Source: CALBTQ01 sp036725605 (GTDB lineage Bacteria > Lernaellota > Lernaellaia > Lernaellales > Lernaellaceae). From it: a DNA stretch of 64,000 nt. Shown here in pieces: positions 7,588 to 17,480 of the stretch. Position numbers and translations under genes: made by a program. Positions within the stretch are counted from its first letter, which is position 1. The number at the start of each line of letters is the position of its first letter. Under the pieces are notes generated by a model. The model was given only the letters and a program-made list of their open reading frames with translations, was not told the origin of the DNA and ran no database searches. The stretch covers positions 52,802 through 116,801 of the forward strand of contig DAIMDW010000020.1 in the NCBI GenBank assembly GCA_036725605.1, written 5' to 3'.

Positions 7588-9309
7588 ATGACCGATCCGC
7601 AACCGACCACGCCTGACGGCAAAGCGAAGCTACTGCGCACGCTGTTGGTCGTGTTGTTAGCCGCATCGGCCGCGCTGTTTTTCTATCTGACCAATTTCCG
7701 CGCGCTGTACAATCCCGACGCGATGAAGTACGCGCAGATGTCGCGCGACATCTTGCGCGGCGAAGGGTGCGCGATGGAGGAAATTCATCCGCGGATGTTC
7801 GCGTTCGTTCAAGACGGCAGCCGGCCGGAACGCGAAAACCAAATCGGCCCCGTACGCTATTTTTTGTCACAGTTGACGGTGGCGGGCGCGTTCGCGATCT
7901 TCGGCGAGACGGACAAGGTCGCCGCGTGGACGACGATCGTGTTGTACGTCCTGTCGGTGCTGGTTTTTTATTGGCTGGCCGGCTATCTGCTCAAGCCGGC
8001 GGAAGCGGCGCTGGCCACGGTGTTGTTCGCGCTGCACGGGCAGGTGCTGACCTACGCGGCGTCGGGCCTGACCGAGCCGCTCTTTTTGCTGCTGGCGGTG
8101 ACCGCGTTGTTGCTGTTGTTGCGCGCGCAGGAAAATCCGCTGTACGCGCTGGGCGCGGGGCTGACGCTGGCGGCGATGATCTTCACCAAGGATCTGGCTA
8201 AGGTGTTCGTCGCGCTGGCGGTGCTGGGCGCGCCGTGGCTGATCGCCAGACGGCGGCTGCTGACGACGGCGTTGCTGATCGCGGCGCTGGCGGCGGGGTA
8301 CGTCGCGCTCGACCGGCTGGAGCGGCGGATCAACCACGCGCCGCGCCAGAGCCAGGGCATAGGCGCGGAGTATGATCAGCAGTTGCTCGCCGCGCACGCG
8401 CCGCGCGAAAACGCGTGGACGACGCGCCTGATCGGTCGCTTCGGCGGCGGCGTGATTTTGCAGTATTCGGAAATGTTCCCCGGCCACACGCTGGAGCGTT
8501 CGCTGACGCCGGTCAACGAGGCGCGCGTTTTCGAAGACAACAAACAAGTCTTTTTCGCCAAGTGGAAAAGCAACGCCATGGTGACGGCGAAGAACCTGTT
8601 CACCGAGGCGGTCAATCCGCTGGTCTTCCTGTTTTTCCTGCTGTTTCCGTGGCTGCGACGCGACGACGAAACGCTGCTGCGGCGGGTGCATTGGTGGACG
8701 ATCGCCGCGGTCGGCGCGTTCGTGTTCATGTGCTTGTTTTTGTTTTCGATGGCCCGCTATCTGTTAGTGCTCGTGCCGTTGCTGTCGATGTTCGCGGCGT
8801 CGTCGGCCGGGCGGCTGGCCGAGAAATTTTTCGGCAAGCGCGCGGGACTGCGCCGGGCGGCGCTCGTCGTTTTCGCCGTGCTGATGCTGTATCCCTACGC
8901 ACTGACGGCGGGGTCGGATGCGCTGACGAAGATCACCGACCGCGAGGCGCGCCAGGTGCGGCAGATCAACGCGGCCGGCGTGCAGGCGCTGGGCCAATTC
9001 CTGCGGGAACAGACGCAACGCGAGGACGTGTTGGTGAGCGACGTGCCGTGGATAACCCTCTGGCAGGGCGACCGGACGTCGATCTGGTTGCCGGTCGATA
9101 TGGAGCAACTGACCGTGCTGCGCCGGCGGGCGCGCGTCGACTGGCTGTTGCTGACCTTCCAGTATCCGTGGAGCATGCAACCGTGGCGCGAATGGCTCAC
9201 CGACTTCGTGAAATCCGGCGAACCGGTGCGCGACGGTTTCCGCTTCGCCACGGGCTACCGGTTTGGCGCACAGACCTTTTATCTGTTTCAGGCGGTGGAA
9301 GATCCTTAA
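7588..9309 (+). CDS. GT39/ArnT-like polytopic membrane glycosyltransferase
   Basis: A 573-aa protein with about ten or more hydrophobic segments. The first is followed by the extracytoplasmic acidic motif NPDAMKYAQMSRDILRGEG, which in GT-C enzymes of the PMT/ArnT type contains the catalytic Asp. These transfer sugars from polyprenyl-phosphate donors on the periplasmic side, which fits the DPM1-like donor synthase upstream. The C-terminal ~150 residues after the last TM are soluble. The stop overlaps the end of the convergent SGNH gene by four bases. Confidence 0.75.
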   Translation: MTDPQPTTPDGKAKLLRTLLVVLLAASAALFFYLTNFRALYNPDAMKYAQMSRDILRGEGCAMEEIHPRMFAFVQDGSRPERENQIGPVRYFLSQLTVAGAFAIFGETDKVAAWTTIVLYVLSVLVFYWLAGYLLKPAEAALATVLFALHGQVLTYAASGLTEPLFLLLAVTALLLLLRAQENPLYALGAGLTLAAMIFTKDLAKVFVALAVLGAPWLIARRRLLTTALLIAALAAGYVALDRLERRINHAPRQSQGIGAEYDQQLLAAHAPRENAWTTRLIGRFGGGVILQYSEMFPGHTLERSLTPVNEARVFEDNKQVFFAKWKSNAMVTAKNLFTEAVNPLVFLFFLLFPWLRRDDETLLRRVHWWTIAAVGAFVFMCLFLFSMARYLLVLVPLLSMFAASSAGRLAEKFFGKRAGLRRAALVVFAVLMLYPYALTAGSDALTKITDREARQVRQINAAGVQALGQFLREQTQREDVLVSDVPWITLWQGDRTSIWLPVDMEQLTVLRRRARVDWLLLTFQYPWSMQPWREWLTDFVKSGEPVRDGFRFATGYRFGAQTFYLFQAVEDP

Positions 9310-10376
9310 GGTTGCGCGGCGCGCAGCGTGGCCGCCAGCGTTTGCGCGGCAACGCGATGCCCCAGGGCGTCAAAGTGCTGGTCGATGGGCAGGTAGACGT
9401 CCGGACCGGCGGCGCGAATGGCCGCGGTCAGGTCGACCGTGGTAAAACCGTGCCGTGCCGCGCTCGCGCTCAACGCCGCGCGAATGCGTTGCGCCTTGTC
9501 GGCCTGGTCGCCGAACACTTCGTTGACGGAGGGGATGAACATCACGATCAGTCGCGCCGCGTGCGCGGCCGCTAGGCGCTCCATACCCGCGAACAGCTTC
9601 ATCGCCTGCTCCAGGTTGCGGATGCCGGTTTCCGCCGTCGGCGCGTCGCTCGGCTGATCCGGTTTCCGTCGGCGCAGCAGTTGCGCCAGACGCGGATGGA
9701 CGATCTGCAATCCCACCCGCTGGTACAGCGCCGTGCGCTTGAGCCACCACGGCAAGTCGCCGCCGGGCAGCGTCAACGAGGCGGGCAGACCGTCCGGGCC
9801 GGGCGTTGCGCGATACAGATCCATGTCGTGTAAATCGTTATCGGCGTAAAACCCGACGACAACGATCCGCGGCCCGAAAGCCAGGCCGCGCTCTTGCAAG
9901 TACAGGTATTGCGGCAGCGGGCAATCGCCGTTGGCGAACCCGGTGTTGATCACCTCGAATCGCTCGTCGGCCGTGCCGTCGTTGAGCAGCGTTTCCAGCA
10001 CGGCGGCGTAGGTTTGCTCCACCGGCACCCCGATGCCGAAGGTGAACGAATCGCCCATGACCAGCACGCGGGCCACGTGCGGCGCGGGCGCGGGCGCATA
10101 TTCGCGATCGGCGCGCAGGCCCTGGGCGTTGATGCGAATGGGATAGGTCGCCTCGCCGCTGGCCAGCGTGTGCTCGACGCGGATGCCCGGCGTCAGCAGC
10201 AGCCCGGCGCCGTTGCGGTAATGCATGACGCGAGCGATGGTCAGCATCGAGCGCAATTGTTGTCCGGCGCTCAGACGCAAGACGATTTCCGTCAGCACAA
10301 GCGTGATGAGCGTCAGGCCGACGAACAGAAAAACCGCGAAGACGATTTTTTTCCTGGTCGAAAGTCGCTTTTCCAT
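9306..10376 (-). CDS. Membrane-anchored SGNH/GDSL hydrolase-like protein
   Basis: A 356-aa protein with one N-terminal TM (KIVFAVFLFVGLTLITLVLTEIVL), a block-I nucleophile motif VMGDSFTFGIGV, a NTGFANGDCPL segment and a C-terminal DQHFDALGH with the Asp/His pair. The fold is that of SGNH esterases, including AlgX/AlgJ-type polysaccharide acetyltransferases, so it may add or remove acetyl groups on the exported glycan. I chose ATG 10376 because AGGAGA lies 9 bases upstream and the TM then starts immediately; ATG 10445 gives 23 extra residues. It is the only minus-strand gene inside the cluster. Confidence 0.78.
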   Translation of the reverse strand: MEKRLSTRKKIVFAVFLFVGLTLITLVLTEIVLRLSAGQQLRSMLTIARVMHYRNGAGLLLTPGIRVEHTLASGEATYPIRINAQGLRADREYAPAPAPHVARVLVMGDSFTFGIGVPVEQTYAAVLETLLNDGTADERFEVINTGFANGDCPLPQYLYLQERGLAFGPRIVVVGFYADNDLHDMDLYRATPGPDGLPASLTLPGGDLPWWLKRTALYQRVGLQIVHPRLAQLLRRRKPDQPSDAPTAETGIRNLEQAMKLFAGMERLAAAHAARLIVMFIPSVNEVFGDQADKAQRIRAALSASAARHGFTTVDLTAAIRAAGPDVYLPIDQHFDALGHRVAAQTLAATLRAAQP

Positions 10377-10608
10377 CGCGTCGCTCAATTCTCCTGGCCG
10401 TGACGGCCGTCCGCGCGACGGCGACGAAGCGGCACGTTCAGTCATCGGTTTTCCCCCGATCGCCGGCGGTGGTTGACGGTTTCTCCGATTGATAGCCCAT
10501 GCTTACGGCGGGATCAATACCCGGCGCGGTAAATTTTCGCGCGGCGGGCGGCGCCCTGGGAGAATCGTTTATTATATGTTTTCATGTAGTTGCAGGATGA
10601 GGACAACC

Positions 10609-12126
10609 GTGTTAGAGACAGCCCACGGAGCGTTTGATTTTTCCCGGCCGAGGGAAGGGCGAATGGGTAGCGGTGATTTCTTAAATAAATTTACGGAACG
10701 CCTGGGCGCGCCGAAGGCGTTGCGGCAACGGCTCTGGTCACTGGTCGGCGGCCTGCGCCGCCTGGTTTCCCGCGCGGCGCAAGCCGACCAGGAGACCGGG
10801 AATTCGCTGCTGGGCCGACTGATTTCGCTGCCCACCTACATTCATCCCTCGCCGTTTTACGTGTTTTCCGCCGCCTATCGCCACGAGCGAAAGCTGTTGC
10901 GACAAAGCGAACGTTTTTCGCACGAACAACTCGCCGCGTTGAAATTGCAACGCCTGCGGGAGATCTGCGTTTATGCGTACGCCAACTGCCCCTTCTACCG
11001 TGAGCGTTTCGATGCGGCCGGGGTGGATCCGGCGCGGATCGACGAGCAAAGCATCAAGCGGCTGCCGCTGCTGAGCAAGCAGGACATTCAACAAAATCTG
11101 GCGGCGATGACCTCGCGCGCGATCGACCCCAAGAAGCTGGTGTACATCACCACCGGCGGTTCCAGCGGCACGCAACTGGGGTTGTACCTGGAAGCCAACG
11201 AAACCTACAACCGGACCTATGCCTACGAATGGCGGCAGTACAACTGGGGCGAGGTGGGTTATCTGCGGCGGCGGGGCGAAATGCGCGGGCGCGTGCTGAG
11301 CGACCTGGTGATGCGCCGGGGCCAGAACGTGTTTCTTTCCTCGTTTTATCTGACGGAACAGACCGCGCCGCGCTACGTCGAGGAGCTCGAGCGATTCTCG
11401 CCGGTGTACATCGAGGCCTACGCGTCGTCGATCGGCTTTCTGGCCGAGTGGGTGCTGCGCCACGGTGTGCAGCCGCACCTGCCGCGGCTGCGCTCGGTGT
11501 ATCTGTCGTCGGAAACCGCGCTGCCGCACCAGTGCGAGGCGATCGCGCGGGCCTTCGCCTGCCGGGTGTTCAACAAGTACGGCAACTCGGAGCAGGCGAC
11601 GATCATCGGCATGTGCCGCTACGGCCGACATCACGAGTTCGAGGAATACAGCTTCACCGAATACCTCGACGAACAAGGCGACGAAGCGCGCGAAGGACAG
11701 GCGCACATCGTGAGCACCTCGTTCGTTAACCGCGCGATGCCGCTGATCCGCTACCGCACCGACGACTGGGTGGAGCTGGACGGCACGCCCTGCGCCTGCG
11801 GCCGCGCGCATCGCACGATCAAGCGGATCGTCGGACGCAGCCAGGAATACCTGCTGGGGCGCAATGGCGAACGCATCAGCATCGCGGCGATCAACACGCA
11901 CAGCGACGTCTACGACGGCATCGCCGATTTTCAGTACGTGCAGGAGGAGCCCGGCGCGGCGGTCATTCGCGTGGTGGCGGCGGCGCTCGACGATCGACAG
12001 CGCGAGCGCATCGTCGAAGAGGCGACCTATCGCACCGCGCGGACCGTTGCCTTTACGCTGGAAACGGTCGATAGTCTGACCAAGACCCGGGGCGGCAAAC
12101 GTTTGATGATTGTGAGGAACTGCTGA
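10609..12126 (+). CDS. CapK/PaaK-like adenylate-forming ligase
   Basis: A ~505-aa member of the phenylacetate-CoA ligase family. The AMP-binding loop is seen as YITTGGSSGTQLGLYL, followed by YLSSETALP, KYGNSEQATIIGMC and the hinge-like RYRTDDWVELDG. In polysaccharide loci these CapK-type proteins are common, but their substrate is unknown; acyl or amino-acid activation for glycan decoration is a reasonable idea. The GTG at 10609 has GGATGAGG six bases upstream. ATG 10597 and ATG 10663 (after AGGGAAGGG) are alternatives. The stop is 2 bases before the DUF362 start, indicating tight coupling. Confidence 0.82.
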   Translation: MLETAHGAFDFSRPREGRMGSGDFLNKFTERLGAPKALRQRLWSLVGGLRRLVSRAAQADQETGNSLLGRLISLPTYIHPSPFYVFSAAYRHERKLLRQSERFSHEQLAALKLQRLREICVYAYANCPFYRERFDAAGVDPARIDEQSIKRLPLLSKQDIQQNLAAMTSRAIDPKKLVYITTGGSSGTQLGLYLEANETYNRTYAYEWRQYNWGEVGYLRRRGEMRGRVLSDLVMRRGQNVFLSSFYLTEQTAPRYVEELERFSPVYIEAYASSIGFLAEWVLRHGVQPHLPRLRSVYLSSETALPHQCEAIARAFACRVFNKYGNSEQATIIGMCRYGRHHEFEEYSFTEYLDEQGDEAREGQAHIVSTSFVNRAMPLIRYRTDDWVELDGTPCACGRAHRTIKRIVGRSQEYLLGRNGERISIAAINTHSDVYDGIADFQYVQEEPGAAVIRVVAAALDDRQRERIVEEATYRTARTVAFTLETVDSLTKTRGGKRLMIVRNC

Positions 12127-12128
12127 GC

Positions 12129-13592
12129 ATGACCAAAGCCGACGTCGCGATAGGCATCGATCCGACGTTGTCCTATCCCGCCCGCGCGCCGTTTCATCCG
12201 CCCGCGCGCTACCCGGAACTCGCTCCCGATACGCCGCTGGACCCGGAAAACAAGGTCTATGCGCACGTGCGCGATTGCCTGCGCCACCTGGGTCTGGACG
12301 CCGCCGCCGATGACACGCCGCGGTGGAATCCGCTGGGCGAGGTGATCCGGCCGGGCGACAAGGTTTTAATCAAACCGAACCTCGTGCTGCATTACCGGGG
12401 CGCGAGCCACGATATCGACGCGGTGGTCACGCACGGCTCGGTGCTGCGGCCGCTGATCGACTACGCCTTGCGCGCGCTGGACGGAAAGGGCGAGGTGATC
12501 GTCGGCGACGCGCCGCACGGCAACGCCGATTTCGACCGCATCGTCGCCGCCAACGGACTGCGCGCCACGGTCGAGTGGTTCCGGCAGCGCGGCGAACCGG
12601 TGCGGCTACTGGATTTCCGCAAGTACATTTACGCGCCCGGCCCGAGCGGATTCATCGACGGTCTGTGCCGCGAGGTCGAGGGCGATCCCGCCGGCTATCG
12701 GATTGTCGACGTGGGCGAGCGGAGTTTTTTAAAAGAGCTGCCGCACCTGGAGCGGCTGTACGGCTCGGATTTCGACCGCGAATTCATCGTCGCGCAGCAC
12801 CGCGACGGGCATCATCGTTATTGCGTGACCGGCACGCTGCTGGCCGCCGACGTGGTGATCAGCGTGCCGAAAATGAAGACGCACAAGAAGGTGGGCGTCA
12901 CGCTCAACGCGAAAAACCTGGTGGGCGTCAACGGCGATAAAAATTACCTCGCGCATTATCGCGTCGGCTCGGCGGAGCAAGGCGGCGACGAATATCCGCC
13001 GACCTCGTCGTGGTTGCTGCGGCTGTGGCGCTGGTGGCTGCGCTTTGCGGCGGACAAATTTCTCGCCCCCAACACGCAGGCGGGGCGCACGTTGTACAAA
13101 GTATTGCACTGGCCGATGCGCTTCGTGTTTCTGTTTTATCTGGCGCTGCATGACCGAGAGGAGCCGATCGACAAGGGCGACTGGTGCGGCAACGACACCG
13201 CCTGGCGCATGTGCTTGGACCTCAACGAGATCCTGCGCTTCGCCGACCGCGACGGCAAATTGCACGACACGCCGCAACGGCGGCTGTTTGCCGTGCTCGA
13301 CGGCATCGTCGCCGGTGAGGGCAACGGCCCGATGGAGCCCGAGGCGCGCCGCGCGGGGTATCTGGCAATCGGGGGCGATCCGTTTTTGGTCGATCACCTG
13401 TGCGCCTGGCACATGGGCTTTGCGCCCGACAAGCTGCCGGTGCTCGACGCCGCGCGCCGCTCGCCGCGCCTGGCGTACGATCCGGACGGCGCCGTGGTGG
13501 ATTGCCGGCGGCAGGGCGAGCCGGTCGACTGGCGGGAGGTCGACCTGCGTTTCAAACCGCACCATGCCTGGCGCGGGAAGATCGAACGGTAA
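12129..13592 (+). CDS. DUF362 domain protein
   Basis: A 487-aa protein. DUF362 motifs are visible: GDKVLIKPNLV near the N-terminus, GEVIVGDAPHGN, then PKMKTHKKVGVTLNAKNLVG in the middle and EGNGPMEPEARRAG near the C-terminus. I see no CxxCxxCxxxCP ferredoxin clusters, unlike many members. The function of the family is unresolved. In glycan clusters DUF362 often follows CapK-like ligases, as here with a 2-base gap, so the two likely act on the same intermediate. Cytoplasmic; no signal peptide. Confidence 0.82.
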   Translation: MTKADVAIGIDPTLSYPARAPFHPPARYPELAPDTPLDPENKVYAHVRDCLRHLGLDAAADDTPRWNPLGEVIRPGDKVLIKPNLVLHYRGASHDIDAVVTHGSVLRPLIDYALRALDGKGEVIVGDAPHGNADFDRIVAANGLRATVEWFRQRGEPVRLLDFRKYIYAPGPSGFIDGLCREVEGDPAGYRIVDVGERSFLKELPHLERLYGSDFDREFIVAQHRDGHHRYCVTGTLLAADVVISVPKMKTHKKVGVTLNAKNLVGVNGDKNYLAHYRVGSAEQGGDEYPPTSSWLLRLWRWWLRFAADKFLAPNTQAGRTLYKVLHWPMRFVFLFYLALHDREEPIDKGDWCGNDTAWRMCLDLNEILRFADRDGKLHDTPQRRLFAVLDGIVAGEGNGPMEPEARRAGYLAIGGDPFLVDHLCAWHMGFAPDKLPVLDAARRSPRLAYDPDGAVVDCRRQGEPVDWREVDLRFKPHHAWRGKIER

Positions 13593-13621
13593 GCGATGGG
13601 ACGATTCTGGAAAGGCGCTCG

Positions 13622-14467
13622 ATGAACAAGGTTGTCTCGCAGATGGAATTTTCGACTGTTTATCGGCGGGTCGTCGATAAGATCGCGCCGTTCGTGACGC
13701 CGGAAATTCAGGCGGAGTTGGCCCGGCACAACGCCGGCTGGAAAACCGGCATGACCGATTTCGTCGTCTATTTGCGTCTTTCCGAAAAGCGGTATTACAA
13801 AGCCTACCGCGCGCTGGCCGCACACACGACGGCGAGGAGAGTCTGCGACGTCGGCGGCTTCTGGGGCGTGTTTTCTCTCGTGCTGCAGGAACTGGGCTAC
13901 GAGGTCGTCATGACCGAGGCGCTCAAATACTACAGCAACGCCTTCGACGATCTGTTTGCCGCCATTCGCGCCGGCGGCGTGCAAATCGTCGATTATGATC
14001 CCTTCGACGAACGGGCGACTCCGCCCGCGGACATCGACTTCGTTTTTCTGCTGGCGATCATCGAGCACTTCCCGCATTCGCCGCTGACCTTCATGCACAA
14101 CGTGAAGCGCATGCTTCGGCCCGACGGCAAAATCTATGTCGAGGTGCCCAACATCGCCTATTGGTGGAAGCGTTGGGGATTGCTGCGGGGGGAGACGCCG
14201 CTGGCGCCGATCGAGATCGTTTGCGAATCGGCCGTGCCGTTTATCGGCCATCATCACGAATACACCAGGGTCGAACTGGAGACGTTGGCGAATTTGTGCG
14301 GTATGAATATTATTTCCAGAGACGACTTTAATTATTCTCGCCAGGAAGGGTTTGCTTTCTACCTTTTTAAAGGAATCCCGTTGGAGTATATTTTTGAAAA
14401 ACTGGCGTATGCGTTTTTCAAAAATTCCAGAGAAGTTTTAACCATGGTTTGCGAATTGCGGCGGTAA
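13622..14467 (+). CDS. SAM-dependent methyltransferase (type 11/12)
   Basis: A 281-aa protein. Motif I (VCDVGGFWGVFSLVLQELGYEV) and the acidic end of strand 2 (MTEA) bind S-adenosylmethionine. FVFLLAIIEHFPHSP and MLRPDGKIYVEVPN are the post-motif strands. Members in such clusters methylate sugars or carrier-linked intermediates. I chose the ATG at 13622 because the region upstream in this frame overlaps the end of DUF362. The last ~70 codons and the start of the next gene are somewhat AT-richer than the neighbours. Confidence 0.82.
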   Translation: MNKVVSQMEFSTVYRRVVDKIAPFVTPEIQAELARHNAGWKTGMTDFVVYLRLSEKRYYKAYRALAAHTTARRVCDVGGFWGVFSLVLQELGYEVVMTEALKYYSNAFDDLFAAIRAGGVQIVDYDPFDERATPPADIDFVFLLAIIEHFPHSPLTFMHNVKRMLRPDGKIYVEVPNIAYWWKRWGLLRGETPLAPIEIVCESAVPFIGHHHEYTRVELETLANLCGMNIISRDDFNYSRQEGFAFYLFKGIPLEYIFEKLAYAFFKNSREVLTMVCELRR

Positions 14468-14471
14468 AAAA

Positions 14472-15818
14472 ATGTACGTCGCCAATACCGCCATCACGCT
14501 GATTTCCCGCTTCCTGATTATGGGATTGGGAATGGCGATGGGTATATTGGTCGCGCGCCTGCTGGGTCCGGCGGACAAGGGTTTGCTGGCGACGATCATG
14601 GTCGTCACCGGCATCGCCGGCCAGTTCGCCAACCCGGGCATGCACTCGGCGATCACGCATTTCACCGCGAAAACGCGGGCGGTGAAAGCGCTGACGGCCA
14701 ACGCGCTGTGGTGGTCGCTGACGATCGGGACGCTGGTGGCGGCGCTGACCTTGTTGGTCTATCGATTGTTCCCCGGCGTTTTTAAAGGCATTCCACCGAC
14801 CTATCTGCTGGTGGCCCTGATGATGGTGCCGGCGATACTGGGCGTGTATTTGTTCAATGCGGTGGTGTTGGGGTTGGAAAAGCTGCTCCTGTACAACCTG
14901 TTGGAATTGATCGTCACGGCGTTTCTGGTGGTGGGCGTGGTGATCGCTTTGGTGCTGTTGCGCTTTGGCGTGTTGTCGGTCATTTGGCTGCAGGTGCTCG
15001 CCCCCTGTCTTACCGTTGCGGCACTGATCGTGTATTTTTTCGCGCGCGGCGAAATGGGATTCACGCCCGATTGGCCGCTGTTGCGCCGATCGTTGGGCTA
15101 TGGCGTATACGTGTGGGCGTCGCTGCTGCTGTCCTACCTGGTGCTGCGTTTCGACATGCTTTTTGTCAATTACTATTGCGGCGGCGAAGGCGCGGGGTGG
15201 TATTCGGTCGCGGTGTCGGCCGGCGATCTGCTCATGCTCATTCCCGTTTCCGTCGGCACGACGCTCTTTCCGCGGATTTCGGCGCTACGGCACGAGGATC
15301 AGGATTCCGCTTTCGCCCGGCTGCATCAAACCTTTTGGCTGCCGTATTTGTTGCTGTGCCTGGGTTTCGGTTTGGCGTTCCCCTGGTTCGTTCGCCTGCT
15401 GTATGGCGCCGCCTTTCTGCCCGCCGCCCCAGCGTTTTACGCGTTGCTGCCCGGCATCTTTTTTCTTGGCCTGGAAATCCTGATCGCCAACAACCTCGCC
15501 GGGCGCGCCCAGGTGCGCTATCTGCCGCACATCTGGACCGTCGGTTTTGTGATCAACACGTTATTGACCGTCTGGCTGGTCAAAAAAATGGGACTTATCG
15601 GCGCGGCCTACGCCTCGTCGCTGTCGTACTTTTTGGTGTTTGTGCTGATGTTCGTTTATCATCAGCGGCACAACCGGCTAAGCGTGGCCGAGCAATGGAT
15701 TCCACGCCGCGAAAGTTTTGTCCTGGTGGTTCGCGAAATCGGCGGATTGCTGACCGGCATTTTTCGCCCGACGCGCCGGATTGCGGGCGGGACGACTACG
15801 CCCGACGAAACGGAATAA
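14472..15818 (+). CDS. Wzx-type lipid-linked oligosaccharide flippase
   Basis: A 448-aa polytopic protein with about 12 hydrophobic segments and the MATE/Wzx superfamily pattern (RLLGPADKGLLATIMVVTGIAGQFANPGMHSA in the first two helices, SLLLSYLVLRFDMLFVNYY in the middle). Wzx proteins flip undecaprenyl-PP-linked repeat units to the periplasm. Its presence suggests a flippase-dependent export route, though no Wzy or Wzz is evident in the window. It starts 4 bases after the methyltransferase stop and ends 3 bases before the GT4 start. Confidence 0.85.
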   Translation: MYVANTAITLISRFLIMGLGMAMGILVARLLGPADKGLLATIMVVTGIAGQFANPGMHSAITHFTAKTRAVKALTANALWWSLTIGTLVAALTLLVYRLFPGVFKGIPPTYLLVALMMVPAILGVYLFNAVVLGLEKLLLYNLLELIVTAFLVVGVVIALVLLRFGVLSVIWLQVLAPCLTVAALIVYFFARGEMGFTPDWPLLRRSLGYGVYVWASLLLSYLVLRFDMLFVNYYCGGEGAGWYSVAVSAGDLLMLIPVSVGTTLFPRISALRHEDQDSAFARLHQTFWLPYLLLCLGFGLAFPWFVRLLYGAAFLPAAPAFYALLPGIFFLGLEILIANNLAGRAQVRYLPHIWTVGFVINTLLTVWLVKKMGLIGAAYASSLSYFLVFVLMFVYHQRHNRLSVAEQWIPRRESFVLVVREIGGLLTGIFRPTRRIAGGTTTPDETE

Positions 15819-15821
15819 ACG

Positions 15822-17450
15822 ATGATCATCAACGTCACTTCGCAGAATTCGCCGATCGCGCCGCAGCCCGGCGAGCGGGTGGTCGAATTCGCGGAACTGC
15901 TCGGCTTCGCCCGGCGGCCATGGGCGCTGCCGCGCCTGTTGTGGGCCCGGCGGCACGAGCGCTGCGTGAGCGTGGTCGACATCGCGCCGCATTACGTCCG
16001 GCCCGCGTTGGTGCATCTGCTCAACCTGCTGGTGCGCGCGGGAGAGCATCGGATCGTCGACCGCAACGGGCATGACGAACCGGTGAGCTGGCGCGCGTTT
16101 TTTCTGCACGATCTGCCCCGCCTGTTGGGCGATCTCGCGGCGAGCCTGCCGTTGCGGCGACTGATGCGTCGTCGTTTGGACGCGTTGTGCGCTGCGCCCG
16201 AGCAGCGCGTCGGTCCGCCGCCCGACGACGGGCGCTTGCACTACTACCGCACCGATCTGCTGTTCGGCCTGACCGCCGGGGGCAGCGTGGGGCACATCAC
16301 CGGCGTGGCGAGCGCCTTTGCGCGACAGGGTTTTGACGTCGATCTGTTCGCCTGCGAGGATCTGGTTTTTCTGCGCGACAAGCCGCTGCGCGTACGCGTG
16401 TTCGACCCCGGTTCACGTTTTCGCAATCTGCCGGAAATCCGCCTGTTCCATTACGGGTTGGATTTCACCGCGCGCCTGGGAACAATCGTCGCGGCCGAGG
16501 GCGCGCCGGACATGGTCTACCAGCGCCTGTCGCTCAACAACTTCGCCGGCGTCGAATTGTCGCGCGAATGGAACGTGCCGTTCATCCTCGAATACAACGG
16601 CTCGGAGGTGTGGGCCAGCCGGCATTGGGGCGGGCGGATGCTGCGCCACGCGGCGTTGTCGTTGCGCGCCGAGGACGCGTGTTTCCGCCACGCCCAGTTG
16701 ATCGTCGTGGTCAGCGAACCGCTCAAAGAGGAACTGATTTCCCGCGGCGTGGACGCCGACAAGATTCTGGTCAATCCCAACGGCGTGGATCCGGATGCTT
16801 ATTCGCCGGCGCGCTTTGCGCCGGAGGAACTACGCGTGGTGCGCGAAAAATTCGGCTGGTCCGCCGATGCGCCGGTGGCCGGGTTCATCGGCACCTTCAG
16901 CGCGTGGCACGGCGTGCTGGTGCTTGCCGAGGCGATCGTCAAACTCAAACGGGCGCGGCCGGATCTGCGTTTTCTGCTCGTCGGCGACGGGCCGCTGATG
17001 GCCCAGGTGCGGCGGATCGTGCGCGAGGGCGACGCCGAGGACGTGTGCGCCTTCACCGGCCTGGTGCCGCAGCACGAAGCGCCGCGCCTGTTGGCCGCGT
17101 GCGATCTGTACCTGTCGCCGCACGTGCCCAACGTTGACGGTTCGCGCTTTTTCGGCTCGCCGACCAAGCTGTTCGAATACATGGCGTTGGGGCGGGCGAT
17201 CGCGGCCAGCGACCTGGAGCAGATCGGCCGGGTGCTGCGCGACGGCGAAACCGCGTTGCTCACCGAGCCCGGCAACGTCGACGCCCTGGTCGCGGCGGTG
17301 ACGCGCCTGGTCGACGACGAACCGCTGCGCCTTCGTTTAGGCGCGGCCGCACGCGAGGCGGCGCTGGCCGAGCACACCTGGGAAGCGCACGTACGCCGCA
17401 TCCGGCAGGCCCTTGCCGAACGCTGCGGGAGGCGGCAAAGTCAGCAGTAA
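15822..17450 (+). CDS. Family 4 glycosyltransferase with N-terminal extension
   Basis: A 542-aa GT-B enzyme. Residues 1-140 are an extension I do not recognise. The transferase part begins near YRTDLLFGLTAGGSVGHITGVA, a glycine-rich acceptor loop. It continues through VPFILEYNGSEVW, the C-terminal LLVGDGPLMAQV and the donor-binding SPTKLFEYMALGRAI (EX7E-like motif). It adds a sugar from an NDP donor to the growing glycan in the cytoplasm. The start lies 3 bases after the flippase stop. Confidence 0.83.
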   Translation: MIINVTSQNSPIAPQPGERVVEFAELLGFARRPWALPRLLWARRHERCVSVVDIAPHYVRPALVHLLNLLVRAGEHRIVDRNGHDEPVSWRAFFLHDLPRLLGDLAASLPLRRLMRRRLDALCAAPEQRVGPPPDDGRLHYYRTDLLFGLTAGGSVGHITGVASAFARQGFDVDLFACEDLVFLRDKPLRVRVFDPGSRFRNLPEIRLFHYGLDFTARLGTIVAAEGAPDMVYQRLSLNNFAGVELSREWNVPFILEYNGSEVWASRHWGGRMLRHAALSLRAEDACFRHAQLIVVVSEPLKEELISRGVDADKILVNPNGVDPDAYSPARFAPEELRVVREKFGWSADAPVAGFIGTFSAWHGVLVLAEAIVKLKRARPDLRFLLVGDGPLMAQVRRIVREGDAEDVCAFTGLVPQHEAPRLLAACDLYLSPHVPNVDGSRFFGSPTKLFEYMALGRAIAASDLEQIGRVLRDGETALLTEPGNVDALVAAVTRLVDDEPLRLRLGAAAREAALAEHTWEAHVRRIRQALAERCGRRQSQQ

Positions 17451-17480
17451 CGGACCGTTCAACGGGGAGGCAATGCACGC